Counted from the first letter of the stretch, positions 35,868-48,401 are shown. The stretch: DNA of 64,000 bases from Orbilia blumenaviensis (GCA_036872755.1 JAVHNS010000002.1:2976001-3040000); one strand, 5' to 3'. Made by a program: numbers and translations. The notes: generated by a model from the sequence alone, not told the origin.

Positions 35868-36010
35868 TTACATAGGCACGACGAAGCCGTTCATTGCGAA
35901 CTGGCCTAGCCACCCAATCTATGATGCTGAAAGTGTATATCTGAATATCAAGAGCCTTGAAGAGGAGGGAAGTGATATCTGCGATTAGAATACCGGCCGC
36001 TTGGGAGCAT
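35868..36010 (-). promoter_or_regulatory. Two short upstream reading frames before the NAGS gene
   Basis: On the minus strand an ATG at 36010 opens a 20-codon frame ending at 35948, and an ATG at 35894 opens an 8-codon frame ending TAA at 35868. Both precede the main start at 35727. They matter only if they are in the mRNA leader, which cannot be told from sequence. The second could instead be the true first exon if a 41-nt intron is used. Confidence 0.3.
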
Positions 36011-38091
36011 TACGGGTTCTTTTAAGTCGGTGGGAGGTATTGGCGCACAAGGTTCTGTGAAGGATTTGTCCGGCCGAGGAAGATGTGGAAGAAACCAGCG
36101 AAAGCTAACCGCGATTGCAGCGAAAGAATCAAATAAAACTACGCTGCTCGAGCTCTGCTCTTTGCAATAACAGAAACGAAAGAAGAAGGAGGATAAGAAA
36201 GGCTATGCAGGGCGGTGGGTCGTTTCATCCATTCTCCTGGAAGCTCTTTGTTTGCTGCTCACGAGGGATGGGATGTGGTAATAATTTTTTTAGCGGTTCG
36301 GAAGCAGAATTTAAGAAAACGCGGGGGGGACCTCGCTAACCTTGCGAAACGACGTCAGCTTCAACTCAACGGTCAATGCAATCAACTGTTGGATTGCAAT
36401 CTTCGAATTCCAGACCTCGGTGTGCTTTAAAATACTCCGCCCCATCCATAATATCGATGCTTGTTATATTTATTTTGTGCAGGCTATACTAGCATGGGAT
36501 TCGAGGACAGCTTCTAACCAGGAAATTAATTAGTCGTTGACGGGATGAGCCATTTATCTTGAATGTCGTGAGTATTTCACAAGCTTAATCAAGGCATGCA
36601 TCCAGCTTCAACACTTGCTGCAGAACGCTGACCTAAGCTAAACGTATTATAAAACTCAGTTCCTAATTCTCGGGTCGTTTGAGTGCATAAAAGTTGTCTG
36701 ACACCGAATCCGGCCTATACATGCGTGTACAGCTGTCGACTCTCCAGACATAACTCTGATCCTATGCCCACAGTTGTCTGCTAGCCCTCAGATTATAAAA
36801 ATAGAGCTACCGGCCGAATTCACGAACTACGCTTCGAGTTTAACGTGAATGATTATTGTCAAGACAAGCAGACGTTGAAGCATGTATGTATGTATCTGCT
36901 TCCTCGGGTACCGACATTTGATTGAGTTTACCGTTATGTTTGCAATTGCCCAAGCCGGCCAAGGAGCAGCTTCCCCCTTGTCGACGGAAGACCGGCCAGG
37001 GACAAACCCGTGATTCTGGAACTTTCGCTTGTCCAACTGACTTTCGAGCTTCCTTCCATTGCCGCCGTTGCTTTTGCTTTGCTTTTGCTTTGCTTTTGCT
37101 TTGCTTTTGCTTTGCTTTTGCTTTGCTTTTGCTTTGCTTTACTTTGCTTTACTTTGCTTTACTTTGCCTCGCCCTTGCTTTGCTTCGCTTCGCTTTGCTT
37201 TGGTGTCCATAATTCGAGTTCTCATGCCCAGAAGGTTACGAGGTCCGGCCATCTGATCTGACCCCAAACCAATTACACGCGCGACCACCCCCCGCTACGC
37301 ATACCTGCTACTTAGGTTACCCCAAGGCCTCCAGGCAGGTAAGCCTTAATCGTTTTATATTTATAAGAATACGTAGACGTCGACGGCAAACCGCACCCCC
37401 CCATACTCACTCGATATTTGGCTGACTCTGGGCCTTCTTGGATGCTTCGAGATTGTTTCTGTGCCGCTGACAAATCCAATAGCCGGGTCGACATCACCCT
37501 TGGTGAACTAACGCCGGTCGCTCCCAAACGTTAGTAGTTTAACGAGGCTAGGTGTAACACTCACCAGCCTTTTGAAACCAATATTTGTGAGCCTTTGTAC
37601 GGCGCCAGGCTAGGGACATTTTCGAATTCAGAATCAATCTTCTGTGGTTATACTCTCCACCAGTATAACCTATCTCTTACAGAAAACAATTTTTTTTTTT
37701 TTTTGTTCTCTACATTTTTTATCTCCTACAGCTGGTGATTTCGGTAGTCCGCCTGGCCTGATCTTTTTGCTTTGCTTCCAAACCTCGTTGTCTTGACGCC
37801 ACTGTATCCCTGTTGTTTGGCCGATTAGCTCTTTATAAAGTATCCATCCAGAGCTAGCAACCGCCGAGCAGTCTCCAACATCTCATCAAAGGCCGTCGAC
37901 TACTAGGTGCTTGAGTACTTAATAATCTTCGCAAATTAATTTTCTAAAGATCACAAACTTCAACTTCTTTTTTTCCTTTCCCGATCAAAATCGAAAAGAG
38001 AGAACAAAAAGGAATCCTCTCAGAGACCCACCACCTTCGGAGTTATTAGGGCGCATTCGCAAGTATACTTCTCAGAGATATACTTGCGTAA
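35895..38091. other. Divergent promoter region between NAGS and the CHIP-like ligase
   Basis: About 2.2 kb lies between divergently transcribed genes. It contains an 11-bp minisatellite at 37070-37202 and a T run near 37689. No gene is supported. Confidence 0.4.
37070..37202. repeat. CTTTTGCTTTG minisatellite
   Basis: About six near-perfect copies of an 11-base unit CTTTTGCTTTG are followed by degenerate CTTTA, CCTTG and CTTCG variants that decay to the right. The array is strand-asymmetric, with pyrimidines on the plus strand and purines on the minus strand. Stop-free frames through it (Phe/Ala/Leu/Cys-rich) are repeat artefacts. Confidence 0.9.
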
Positions 38092-38095
38092 ATGC
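38053..38095 (+). promoter_or_regulatory. Inverted repeat overlapping the first start codon of the U-box gene
   Basis: CGCAAGTATA at 38058-38067 pairs perfectly with TATACTTGCG at 38079-38088 across an 11-base loop. GCATT at 38053-38057 and AATGC at 38091-38095 extend the stem with a two-base bulge. The distal stem includes the ATG at 38092. In RNA this would fold around the first start codon and leave the in-frame ATG at 38113 free. It could also be a palindromic DNA site. Confidence 0.5.
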
Positions 38096-39249
38096 CCCCA
38101 AATATAATCGAAATGAGCGCAGACGAGCTTAAGCAGGCAGGGAACAAGTAAGTTAACATTATTTCACATCAACATCAGCATCAGCATCATCAGTATCATA
38201 TCGCCTTTCGAGACTTGACGGATACATGCATTCCGCCTCAACTCAATTCTCAGTGCTACAATTCTTCAAGATAGACGCTGACCAACAATATTAGATTCTT
38301 CCAAAATGGTGATTGGTTATCTGCGGATAAGAAGTATTCGCAGGCGATAGCAATCGATCCTACCAATTACACTCTTTTCACAAACCGTGCATTAGTGCGG
38401 ATGAAGCTTCTAAGATATGAGGATGTTATAAACGATTGCATGTCCGCGATCAACCTCAACCGAGATGCTAGTATGTGGAAACACGACGCGTTCTAACTAA
38501 AAACTAGAATAAAGCTTATTTATCTTTTTCGATTGATGATAGTGAAGGGTCATTACATGGCTGCTCAAGCCTTAATCCAGCTCTCCCGGCCAAGTGAGGC
38601 CCTTGGTTTTGCTTACACAGCTTACCAACTTGCCATCGCCCAGCATTCAAAATCCGCCACCGACGTTGCCAATGTCGTTTTAGAAGCCAAAAAGCAACGA
38701 TGGAAGAAGCTGGAACGAAACAGGATTGATAAAGATAACTCTATGTTGAAGCAGATGAAGGAATTAGTCAAGACTGATGCAGAGCGGAAGATCCTGGATC
38801 TCAGAGAACAGCAGTGGGATTCGCCGAATGGCGACAAGGACCTTGAAAGTGAAATCGCCGTTATTAGGGAGGATGCCAGAGTGCAAATGGATGAACTGGA
38901 GAATGTATTTGCAAGGGCGGACCCACAAAGATACAAACCGAGGGAGGTACCGGACTATTTGATGGATTCTATATCGTTTAGGTGTGTACGCCCTAGAGAA
39001 ATGCTGAAAGCATACCGTAGACGTAACGATTATCTAATAAATTTCTGTAGTATCATGACGGATCCAGTAGTAACAAAGAACGGGCATTCATACGACCGCT
39101 CCGTCATCATGGACCACCTTCGGAGGAGCAGCACGGACCCGTTGACGAGAGAACCTTTAAGCGTTGCAGACCTGAGGCCAAATCTAGCATTAAAGCAAGT
39201 TTGTGCAGAGTTCTTGGAGGAAAATGCAGGATGGGCTGTTGACTACTAG
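38092..39249 (+). CDS. CHIP/STUB1-like E3 ubiquitin ligase (TPR + U-box)
   Basis: Four exons, 38092-38147, 38295-38470, 38543-38981 and 39051-39249, encode 289 residues (human CHIP has 303). The N-terminus carries TPR repeats (GNKFFQNGDWLSADKKYSQAI; NYTLFTNRALVRMKL) that should bind the EEVD tails of Hsp70/Hsp90. A charged helical linker (about 120-215) is followed by REVPDYLMDSISF and a C-terminal U-box from about residue 224 (IMTDPVVTKNGHSYDR) that recruits an E2. It ends GWAVDY, much like human CHIP's GWVEDY. The third intron (38982-39050, 69 nt) has no stop and keeps frame, so its removal was decided by homology: the joined sequence SISFSIMTDPV fits the U-box. A second in-frame ATG at 38113 (MSADELKQ) may be the main start. 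An inverted repeat overlaps the first ATG. Confidence 0.92.
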
Positions 39250-41340
39250 TTGTACCGGCGTCCAGGACGCAGGCCCCCGAGGTACGAAGGCCGTATCTTC
39301 GAGGGACTGACGCTGTGACGTTCGACTTCCACTTTATTGGTAGGATTGATGATTTTATCTCTAATACCTTTTGAGGGTGTTTTTGGATTTCGACCCTTGC
39401 CTGCCAGCATGCTCTTGGGGCCCTGCTGAGTGGGCAACATTCACTTCTTTCTTGTTCCGTTCATATGATCATTCACCTATACTCAGATTAGCGTTTAGAT
39501 GCATGAACCCCCTTTCTCTTACTAATGCACTTGATACTCTGCGAAACACTCTTTTCTTTCTCCCGCCTTTTTTACGCCTTCTCTCTTGTCAATATTCTGA
39601 TAATGGCTGTTTTTCGTTGCGCGATAGGTGTCAGGATTGTTATACCTAAGTTTTTTCTTTTAGAGCGAGCGCGATTTGTGGCTACAGCTTTCCCTCTTTC
39701 CCTCTCTCCCTTTTTTTTTTTTGTTTTTGCTCTTAACAAATAGCAATATCCCTTAGTAGTTTGATATATAGTCAACTCTCACAATCTAACTACCTAGTTA
39801 TCTTCTATACCTCAGAGTAAGAGTAATTTCCTTTGAGTGCGTTGGACCTACGGAAAATGTTGACGGCAAAGTAAGCCACATGTCATACAGCGCTACTTTA
39901 AAAAGTTTGGATAGTCCACTAGCACGAGCCTCCTTCTGGGAACATACCCTATTACGTCCAGGATTACAAACCAGACCCAGAAACTAGAACAGCTTCTAAA
40001 GGAGAGGTCGTATAATTAAAGAAATTAATAAAAATCGCAATCGTTGAAACCATACCCGGCCATGTGGCGGGGCCGGCCGCAACCCAACTGCCAGATACCT
40101 GGGTAATCAAGTATCACATTTCCTTCCAACCTATCGGACTTCCTAGGAGCCATGTTGGATCTATAGATTTATAACTCAGCTCAGCCCTCAAGATATTAGA
40201 TCCCAAGGTCGGGCTCAATATTAATATTAGGACCGGGGATATATCCTTTTCGGGAAGTTTTGAGGCTCAGATGGACTAAAATTCGTTGTTAAAAACCATA
40301 GGCATACATACATATAACATGTGAAATTAATTTTGTCGAGCCTTGTGAGGCATTATGTGATATGTGTTATTCACAGCTGTGTATTTACAAGGGCGGTTCC
40401 GAGGGCTGATTTTGAGCCTTTTGGTGGTAATTACTGAGTGCTCGTAGTGGTGGTTTGATTTCTTTTTTGCATGTAGCTGTCGCAGTCGCAAAAGCGACTA
40501 ATATAACGTATATAACTTTTTTTTTTTCGCGTATATGTCTAGGATGATGAACCAATCAAAGAGGGTATATCTAGAATCACAGGTAGACGGCTTCTCGTAT
40601 TTAGAAAAGGGACTATCCAATCGGGTAGGTGCGCGGTTCGGAGTTTTGGGGATTGAACAGTTGGCTCGCGCATTCCGAGACGTATATGGTTTGTAAGATA
40701 AGGTCTGCAGAGAGTCTCTGGTGTGGGGGACACCCTGTTGTTCAGGATTATATTTAAGAATATCAATTTTTGTAATTAATTCATGCAGAAATAACGGAAG
40801 AAAGCGGCGGAATTGTTACCTCAAGACATCTGATACCCTAGTAGAGAGCTGAAGGTTTCAAAAAATGAGTGCTAGACCCATATAACTAATCCGCAGACGC
40901 GAAATTGCAAGATACAAGTCTATACATCGGTAGACGTATCTCTTTCTCACACTTAAAGATCATGCTAAATTAAACTGCTAGCTAGAGGCAGACTGCAGGT
41001 ACCCTAGAACTAGCCATACACCGAGATGCATCTAACCTGTCACACTGAGAAAATATGGAGCACTGATTGGCCCTTGACACAAAATGCGGTAGAGATGGAT
41101 GAATATATATAGAATATTTTAACGACTTGGTGGGCAGTACTCCGTATAGCAAGTACCAGCTGAGAAAACCGGTTCCATCTGACACTCAGAGGTACCGTAT
41201 ACCGACTAGCCAGCCTTAGCTCGCTAACGCTTTAGAGAGAAAGAAGGCTGACTGAAACTAGATGCGCGCAAAGCAGGTACGCTGACACCGACTATGTTTC
41301 GGGCAACGTATAAGGTCGTCGGATCAAATCACGAGAGTAC

Positions 41341-41376
41341 TTTTTTTTTTTTTGAAAAAAAAAAAAAAAAAAAAAA
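41341..41376. repeat. T13-G-A22 inverted homopolymer
   Basis: A run of 13 T, a single G, then 22 A: the T run can pair with the adjacent A run almost without a loop. Confidence 0.85.
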
Positions 41377-44300
41377 GTTTGGGTGGGATCACATTATCGA
41401 GACCGAATTCGAAAGAGGAGGGCCAGTTGTGTTGCTGTCAAAAATCCAACAGCGGGACTGTCTACAGGCCCACTTTCTTGGACTGGGAGTTCCAGACCTA
41501 TCACATCCTGACTTCACTGCTATTTCAGGTATTTTTTTCTTTTCTTCTATCAGCCTATCGAAATTAGAAGCGGGACTGTTTATCACGACGTCCAACAGTG
41601 TAATGATCGCTTAACCTCGGGAAAATACAGACATTAACGTCATGCACACCCGCAAAAAAAAGAACGTTAACCCACCAGCTGAGGGAGCGAGAAATCAAAT
41701 CATTAACTTCCCCCAGCCATGCCGTGAAAGGGTAGCACAAAGCTGCAAAAGGGATCTTCTACCCGAGATTTCTCTTTGAGAGGCTAATGCGATTTTTCGA
41801 TCCATGAGGTCTCATGTATTTCGCATTCGCATTGTCACAGCTAATCGTTTTGCTCCGGACTAATCAATTCATCGAGACGACCGGCCGGCCGATGACATGC
41901 ATAACTAAATAAAAGGAAACACAACTACAGCTTAGAAAAAACAAAAACGGAGAACAAAGAGCCAACGCCACTTCCTGCTGAGGGAAAAGAATGTGCTTGC
42001 TGCAACTCCCACTGCTTTCTGTTGTCAAATGGACAAAAAAGGACGAAACGGGAGAAAGAGAAGAAAAATGGGATTGGAATTTAATTGGGAAATATATCGC
42101 CGCTCGGTTTCTGAGCTAACGCTGCATGCCATAGACATATGCAGACGACTGTGAGATGAATAATCGACGCTGACTGGCTGGAGTCGAAATAGTCATTAGA
42201 ATCGAAGTATGGTCATGCTGGAGCTCGCCTGTGGTCCTCCAGGGCTGCTCCCTGTTAATTGCCTGCACGGAAGCAGGGACGACGCTGCTCTAGATATTTT
42301 CGATGCGACTTGAATTCTTAAGCTTACTGGATTTCGATAGGCAAATGGCTGGAATTGTTGCCTCCGCTCGGATCGGCTGATAGACCGATATCGAAACAGC
42401 AAGTGTGAGTGTGTGGAAGCTTTTCTGTTCATTCCCAAATATCAGCTCGGGTTGGCGCCCGAATGAGATTTGGGTCGGGGTATTGCAATTATTGCACCTG
42501 CCAAAGGCGTCATCGAAGTATAAGTGACATATGTTTTTTTATATGAGTTACCAGGCCTCACAGGTTGTTCCTTTTTTTTTTTCCAACAAGAAAAGGAAAA
42601 CTAAACTGGGTTGTTGTTGAACTGCCTAAGCCATTCGACTGAGAAAGTACCACATGGTCTCCAGTCGAACAAGCGATTCGTTCATTAGGGTAGATCCATG
42701 GTTAGTCGGTTCCGATTTGTCGATATCTGGATGGAGCATCCCTGGTGTCGGTTTTAAGAACATTGTTAGCCTGATATATAGTAGCTATGTGGCAACGCGT
42801 TAAGTGTCGAGGCCTGCACATGTTACGGGTGTCAGAATATAATCGAAACATAGAAGTACTTAGCAGGTACGTGTATACTGATTGTTGTATTCGAAAGAGT
42901 ATGAGATCTATTTGGAATAGTAGGTGTTTTCCTTCCCTCCCAATCACTCAACAAATACCTGCAGGCTGCAGGTACCAACACGATAACATCTTGAGACTTA
43001 AGCATATGTCCACATGTCTGCGTCTGGGGGATTCAAGGGCATGTGTACGGTGTACTTTAGCGATATCGCCAGGTCACAGTGCAGCAGCGGATAGGGTAGA
43101 GGCTTAAACATGTTATGTAGGTACCCAAAAGTTCCGTTTGGACAGGCAAAGTAATATCCTCTACATGTTCTGGGCGACAATGTTTTGAAGCCTCATGGTT
43201 TAAATTTATAAAAACCAAGTCTTAAATCTTCCTTGTTTTTGTCTTGAATATGATGAAGAAGCCCCGAATAATATTTTTATGCTAAAACGGATGTTAAAAC
43301 CGACGGCGATTTCAACGAGGTGGCGGCGTGGCAAGATTAACCCGAACGGTGGCCTTTCAACTGATCAATTATCCAGAGAATCCCCACCTTTTGCTTCTTG
43401 TTAACATGTTTCTTCACAAGGCTTGCATAGATTTTTTCTGTTGGAAAAATTTCCTTGATAACAGCATAAATGACCCCACCAACGAGCCGCTCACGAGATC
43501 GCAGAAAACAGACTTAAAACGCCAAATTAAGGCTGTATTCGCATATGCATTCTAAAGACGGTATAGATTCGACTGAATGCAGTGTATCCTTTCTTTTCCT
43601 TGCAAGCCTCCGCGGGCAGCTTGTTGATTGCGCATTTTGCCCAGGTCGATAGGCGAATGCTCACAAAGGGAATAGAGGAAGCTCGGTTCAAGTACCTCAA
43701 TGGTGCACGGTTGCCAGCGAACAAGGGTCAGCCGGCATCGAAGGCTGTTTGCTCCGATACACTACGGTACGAACTCTCTGATAGCCCCCATCCGGATCAA
43801 CATATTTGAAACTCGCTTTTTTTTATCTGTGGAATAAAGTGCTCGCTTAGGCCGGGAAGAAAGTGTCTCTGACATCGATATCATGTCAATGGCTTGCTGC
43901 TGGTATTTCGCACGCAATTGTTGGGGGGTTGCAGCTTAATATTCCCGTCAAAATGTGTTCATGTGCCAGATTCCAAAGTGGCGGACCCGGGACTTCATAT
44001 ATTCATGGAGTCTTTGATCGACCTTCTAGATTAATACGAGATGCTTGGCTCCGTTTGGATATATTCGAGGTTGCTTGGTGGAGTATATTTTTCCTTCAAC
44101 CGAGCTCGCAGATTGGTTTTGGATTTTTGTTTTTTCTTTCTTTCAGACATGGATGGTCGATGTACCTGAAGGGTCTCATGACAGCCTACCGTCATGAACG
44201 GCGGCCGAACCCCAGCCTTACCCTGTGCACTTGCGCAATGCTATAACATCATTTATTCTCGTAAAAAACGTGTTCCTGACTCAAAACGAAAGGAAAAGTG

Positions 44301-46230
44301 CAACTTTATTGTAGGAATAGAAATCCTATCGCGAGACACATCAGGAGACATCTAATCTGACAATTTCTCAACTTCAGATCTCTATACCTCTTTTTGATCG
44401 CGGCTGGAGACTGAAACATAATAACATGCACTTGTAGGTTTTGTGATCGCTGCCTTTCGTTCAGCGCTGACATGACACCGGCTGGTACGAGGGGGCCGGC
44501 GGTGCCCTCGCTCCACTTGGGTAACTAGAAGGAGAAAGATGGGCGGCGATTGATGCAGGTTATGTTTAGAAAGAAAAATAGTGGGAATTCGGAAGGAGGG
44601 AAAAAACTAATGCATCATGTCAAGATTAGAAAAAACCAAGGCACCGTCTGTACCGATGGAGACGGACATACAGACGGCGGTCGTGTCGATGGCTGTGTTC
44701 TATTTTGAATCAGGTACCGAAGGCACAAGGCCAAAATTGCAGATACCAAGCCCTTCATATGATTCTGGAGAAAGGAAAAGGTACCGTCTGGTGATTCTTT
44801 TTTTCGAGGGCTTGCAGATTTCGCCAGCCCGCCACAAGCGTGCTAAATAAAATCCAGGGAAGGAAAGAAAATATACTTACCATGTAGATGCTAGGTAGTA
44901 ATGTCATCTGCTGGAGATTTCCGTTCTTTTGGTTTTAGTATGCATCGTGGAAGCCAGGAGAGCAGGCATGTCGGCGTGCTTCTGAAAGACGGGAAGGCGA
45001 TCTATCAGGCTATATGCCGCTGGTACGTAAGCTAAGCTTGCGCGTGAAAGGCTCGTGGAGTGACAAGATCAGATTTCCATCTGAAGATGAAATTTCGAAG
45101 CCCAGCGAAAGCCCGCTCGATCAATTAGCCAGAGGGCAATTGGCCGTCCCCACACTCTGTCAGAACTAGACCCCTGTTCGCACAAGCTCCGCCGCCACCA
45201 GCCAACGATTAGAAGGATAGGAAAAAGAAAACTCGAATCATCTGGTCTTTCTGGGTTCCCGCGTGTATCAGATATATTTCTTCTTCGACAGTGTTGTGAG
45301 AATTAAAGAAGGGCACACACCCAACGGGCTAAAAAGGACAGCAGCCTGGCTGATTCGAAGGTTTGGTTCGGTTCTCCCGGTAACGTTACTGTATGATGAC
45401 CGGGCAGACAAAGCCAGGCTGTTTCGTATGGGCTGTAGGTCAGGACTTACTAAGTTGTAAGTAAGTATGTCTACATGCTACACATGTAGGTAGACGGCGC
45501 GGAAACGTATGCCATATGCCCGTTGGGGTCAGTGAATGACACTTATCGGTGAAGATGTGCCTGGCACTTGACTTGACTTTGACTCTGGCAGCGGGTTTCA
45601 TACCATCCTGGTTTGGTTTGGATTGCGGCGATAGTAGTGCACTGGGAGTAGCAGCAAGTAGGAGCGGATGGGTCAGATCAGGTACGCATTGGATTGCGAC
45701 AGCCGGATACATCTTAGCAGCTCGAGTCTGGTACCTTTTTTAAGCGGACCCGGGATGGAAACCTGACCTGACTGATGAGGTTATGGATTTAGACAAGGTC
45801 ATTCCCACCCGATAGCGCCTTGAAGCAAGGCACTCCTCCTGTTCTGATATCTCAACTAAGCCATCCCTTCACAAATATTGAGTAGTAGGATCCGAAAGGG
45901 TGTTATAGTAGCAGCAGGGTACATGTAGAGAAAACTCACCTACACTGTTGCACCGATAGCATTGTAATATATTCCCTGCCTCGCCCTCCGTTTATTTGCT
46001 TCCAGCCGTTCTCGGATATCCATCGAATCGGTGCATTAGCTTCTCTCGTAGTAGGATTTCGTTTCTGCACCGTCCGCAGGCCACAGTAGTAACTGCCTCT
46101 ACTGCGCGGTCTTTTGATAAAACCCTTCTCAGCCCCCCCTCCCTCACCTTCGATTCGACCCTCTCCCCATACCCGGTCCCTTCTGGTATTTCTTTTTAAA
46201 AATATCATTCTTCTGTCTTTCTCCGTCATA

Positions 46231-46268
46231 AGAAAAATAAAATAAAATAAAATAAACAAAAATAAAAG
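46231..46268. repeat. (AAAAT)n repeat
   Basis: About seven AAAAT/AATAA units with small interruptions lie in the spacer upstream of the CRIB gene. Confidence 0.8.
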
Positions 46269-46364
46269 AAAAGATTGGGCGGAATAGCATACCTGAGTAA
46301 GTGGTATCTGGTAGTATACCATAGCTTGGACATCTGCAGAAGAGAGACACAGACATACATACGT

Positions 46365-46390
46365 ACATTTACATTACATTACATTACATC
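46365..46390. repeat. (ACATT)n repeat
   Basis: Five tandem ACATT units are followed by ACAT-rich sequence, about 2 kb upstream of the CRIB gene. Confidence 0.8.
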
Positions 46391-47220
46391 TACATCATAC
46401 ATACACACACCTCCATTACGGACATCCCATTCGACACAGACATACAGACGACAGAGACACTTCGAGAAGAAAAAAAGGAGAGAACCCAAGTACCTCTTCA
46501 TTATATCACAGCTGAACAGTACTTACTCTTGCATACATACTTCTTATTATCCTTACCTTAGCTACCTGCTGCCGCTGCTTCTACTTTGGCAACAAAAGAG
46601 TATTGTTACTTATCCCACCCACCAAAAGGCCTTAAGGCGGCTCTCCTTCTATCGATTGATTCTCTCTTATTATTCTTACTCTTGTTACTATTCCCGTCCT
46701 TATTCCTCTACTATTACTACTGCTGCTTTTTCTTCTACTTTCTCCTGAACCGTGCATCGCCGCCCTATTTTTTTTCATCTTCATTCATTCATATTAAACA
46801 ACGAAACAACAGCAACAACCAAAAAAACAGACTTCGCGATATTCTCCTCCACAATCAGAGTTATCGCTATCTATCTTATTATCTATTAGACAAAATTACA
46901 GGATTACTATAGTAATACTAAGATCTGATCTCGTTTAAACTGCCTTATTACAGCCAGCCGAGTCGACTTGGTCATTGCTCTCCTTTATTTTCGCTCTTAC
47001 CTCTTTCTTTCGTTTCTTTTAGCAGTAATAAAACCCTCCGTTATTGCTCTCCCTCCAAGGTAATAAAACACTCTGGTGCTCATCTCCCCCTCATCTCTTC
47101 CATCCCCATCGCCCCTCCCCCATCTTCTTCTTCCCTTGGATTCGCGTGTTTGGACGTTTCTTAGTGTTCCCGCTCAGACCGTCTCAACGTTGTAATCTTG
47201 CATTACATACACATATACTT

Positions 47221-47221
<1 letters not shown>

Positions 47222-47255
<34 letters not shown>
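47222..47255. repeat. Poly(A) tract, about 34 bases
   Basis: A pure adenine run lies about 1.15 kb upstream of the CRIB gene start. Confidence 0.9.
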
Positions 47256-47257
<2 letters not shown>

Positions 47258-48401
47258 GTTTTCGCTGTGCTCTTATACACTTTTGGCTTGGATTTATACT
47301 CACAGCCACGCAAGTGTCGTAGTTCTTTCAAGGGGCCATTCATTCTCGACGACTGTTCTTGAAACTGGAAATTATCTTCGATCCATCTTCGGCCCTCCCA
47401 AACCTCAAGAGATTTACCAACTGCCGTTTTCAAACAGTTAACGGGCACGTTTTTCTGGCATTCGAAATTTCCTGATTGCTGAAACAACCAGTCCTGGTCC
47501 ACACGGTCCACAGACAGAAACACCAAGCGAATAGCTGTTAGGAAACGGGACGGATACGGGCAAGCCCGACTCAAAGCCAATCAAATAAACTGGGGGGCCT
47601 GTTCCAAGGATCCCCATATCATCACATCCTCCTCTCTTTTAACTCTAGGTCCGACTTCTCCTCCTTTATTATTCTCACCGTTTTTGTTTCCTTTCTCTTT
47701 CTCTTCATCTGTTCTTCTTTTTTTTCCCGTTCTTTCTGGGGGTCATCATCATCCTTCGACAGTGTCGACTGGATATTTCTATTACTTTTTCCTTCAACAT
47801 CCCCCGGACGCGGAGAGAAAGACAGGTCTGTCTGATTAGCGGCTTCTGATCCTGCAAGGTACATACATAAATTATAAGAAAAGAGAAAGGAAAAAAAAAC
47901 CCCGGCTATCACAGGGTCACTTTATAAACCATCACGCCCGCCGATTCGAGGATACTTGACGCTACTTGCATTAGTATCTACTGCCAACTCAAAGGCGCAT
48001 CGACTAGCCAGCAGCAACAGTTGTAGAGCCAACAAACCAACATTACCAAACTGTCAACTCTAACCTCGCCCTTCTGACCCGACAATTCGGTCCCCATTGA
48101 GCTTTCTGATCTAGCTAGGTAGGCTAGCTGTTGCGTGGATTGTCTAGGCCGCTGCTCAAGGGTTCTGTTTTTTTCTGCCACTCCGACTGTTGTTCCGATT
48201 CTAGAAGAGTTCCGTGCCTCCGAGAACTCTCTGTCGCTACCCGACTCTTTTTATATACCCTCCATCCTCCACCTCTATCTTCCCCCTTCTCACTCATCCA
48301 CTCTTCTACACTCTTTCTTAAAGAGTTGGACGGATAAATCTCCTTCGTTGCTTTATTTCCATATTTTCTTCGAAACAAAATTTAAAAAAATCGGGACCCG
48401 A

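Larger units (their letters stand above)
39250..48401. other. Second long gene-poor block (9.2 kb)
   Basis: No gene is supported. Short frames are scattered on both strands without domains or consistent splice sites. The block contains a T13-G-A22 inverted repeat at 41341-41376, (AAAAT)n at 46231-46268, (ACATT)n at 46365-46390 and an A34 run at 47222-47255. The last 1.5 kb is pyrimidine-rich and probably includes the promoter and leader of the CRIB gene. Confidence 0.4.

Noticed and set aside
35868..35894. Possible arginine attenuator peptide before the NAGS gene
   Set aside because: Only the first residues (Met-Asn-Gly) resemble the Neurospora attenuator peptide. The frame is 8 codons and lacks the conserved core, and the attenuator belongs to the carbamoyl-phosphate synthetase gene.
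36922..37261. Phe/Ala/Leu/Cys-rich frames across 37.0-37.2 kb
   Set aside because: They are translations of the CTTTTGCTTTG minisatellite in several frames and not genes.
41294..41614. 106-codon frame with Phe and Lys runs
   Set aside because: It runs through the T13-G-A22 homopolymer. No domain is present.
47203..47580. 125-codon minus-strand frame ending in a Phe run
   Set aside because: It passes through the A34 homopolymer and shows no domain.
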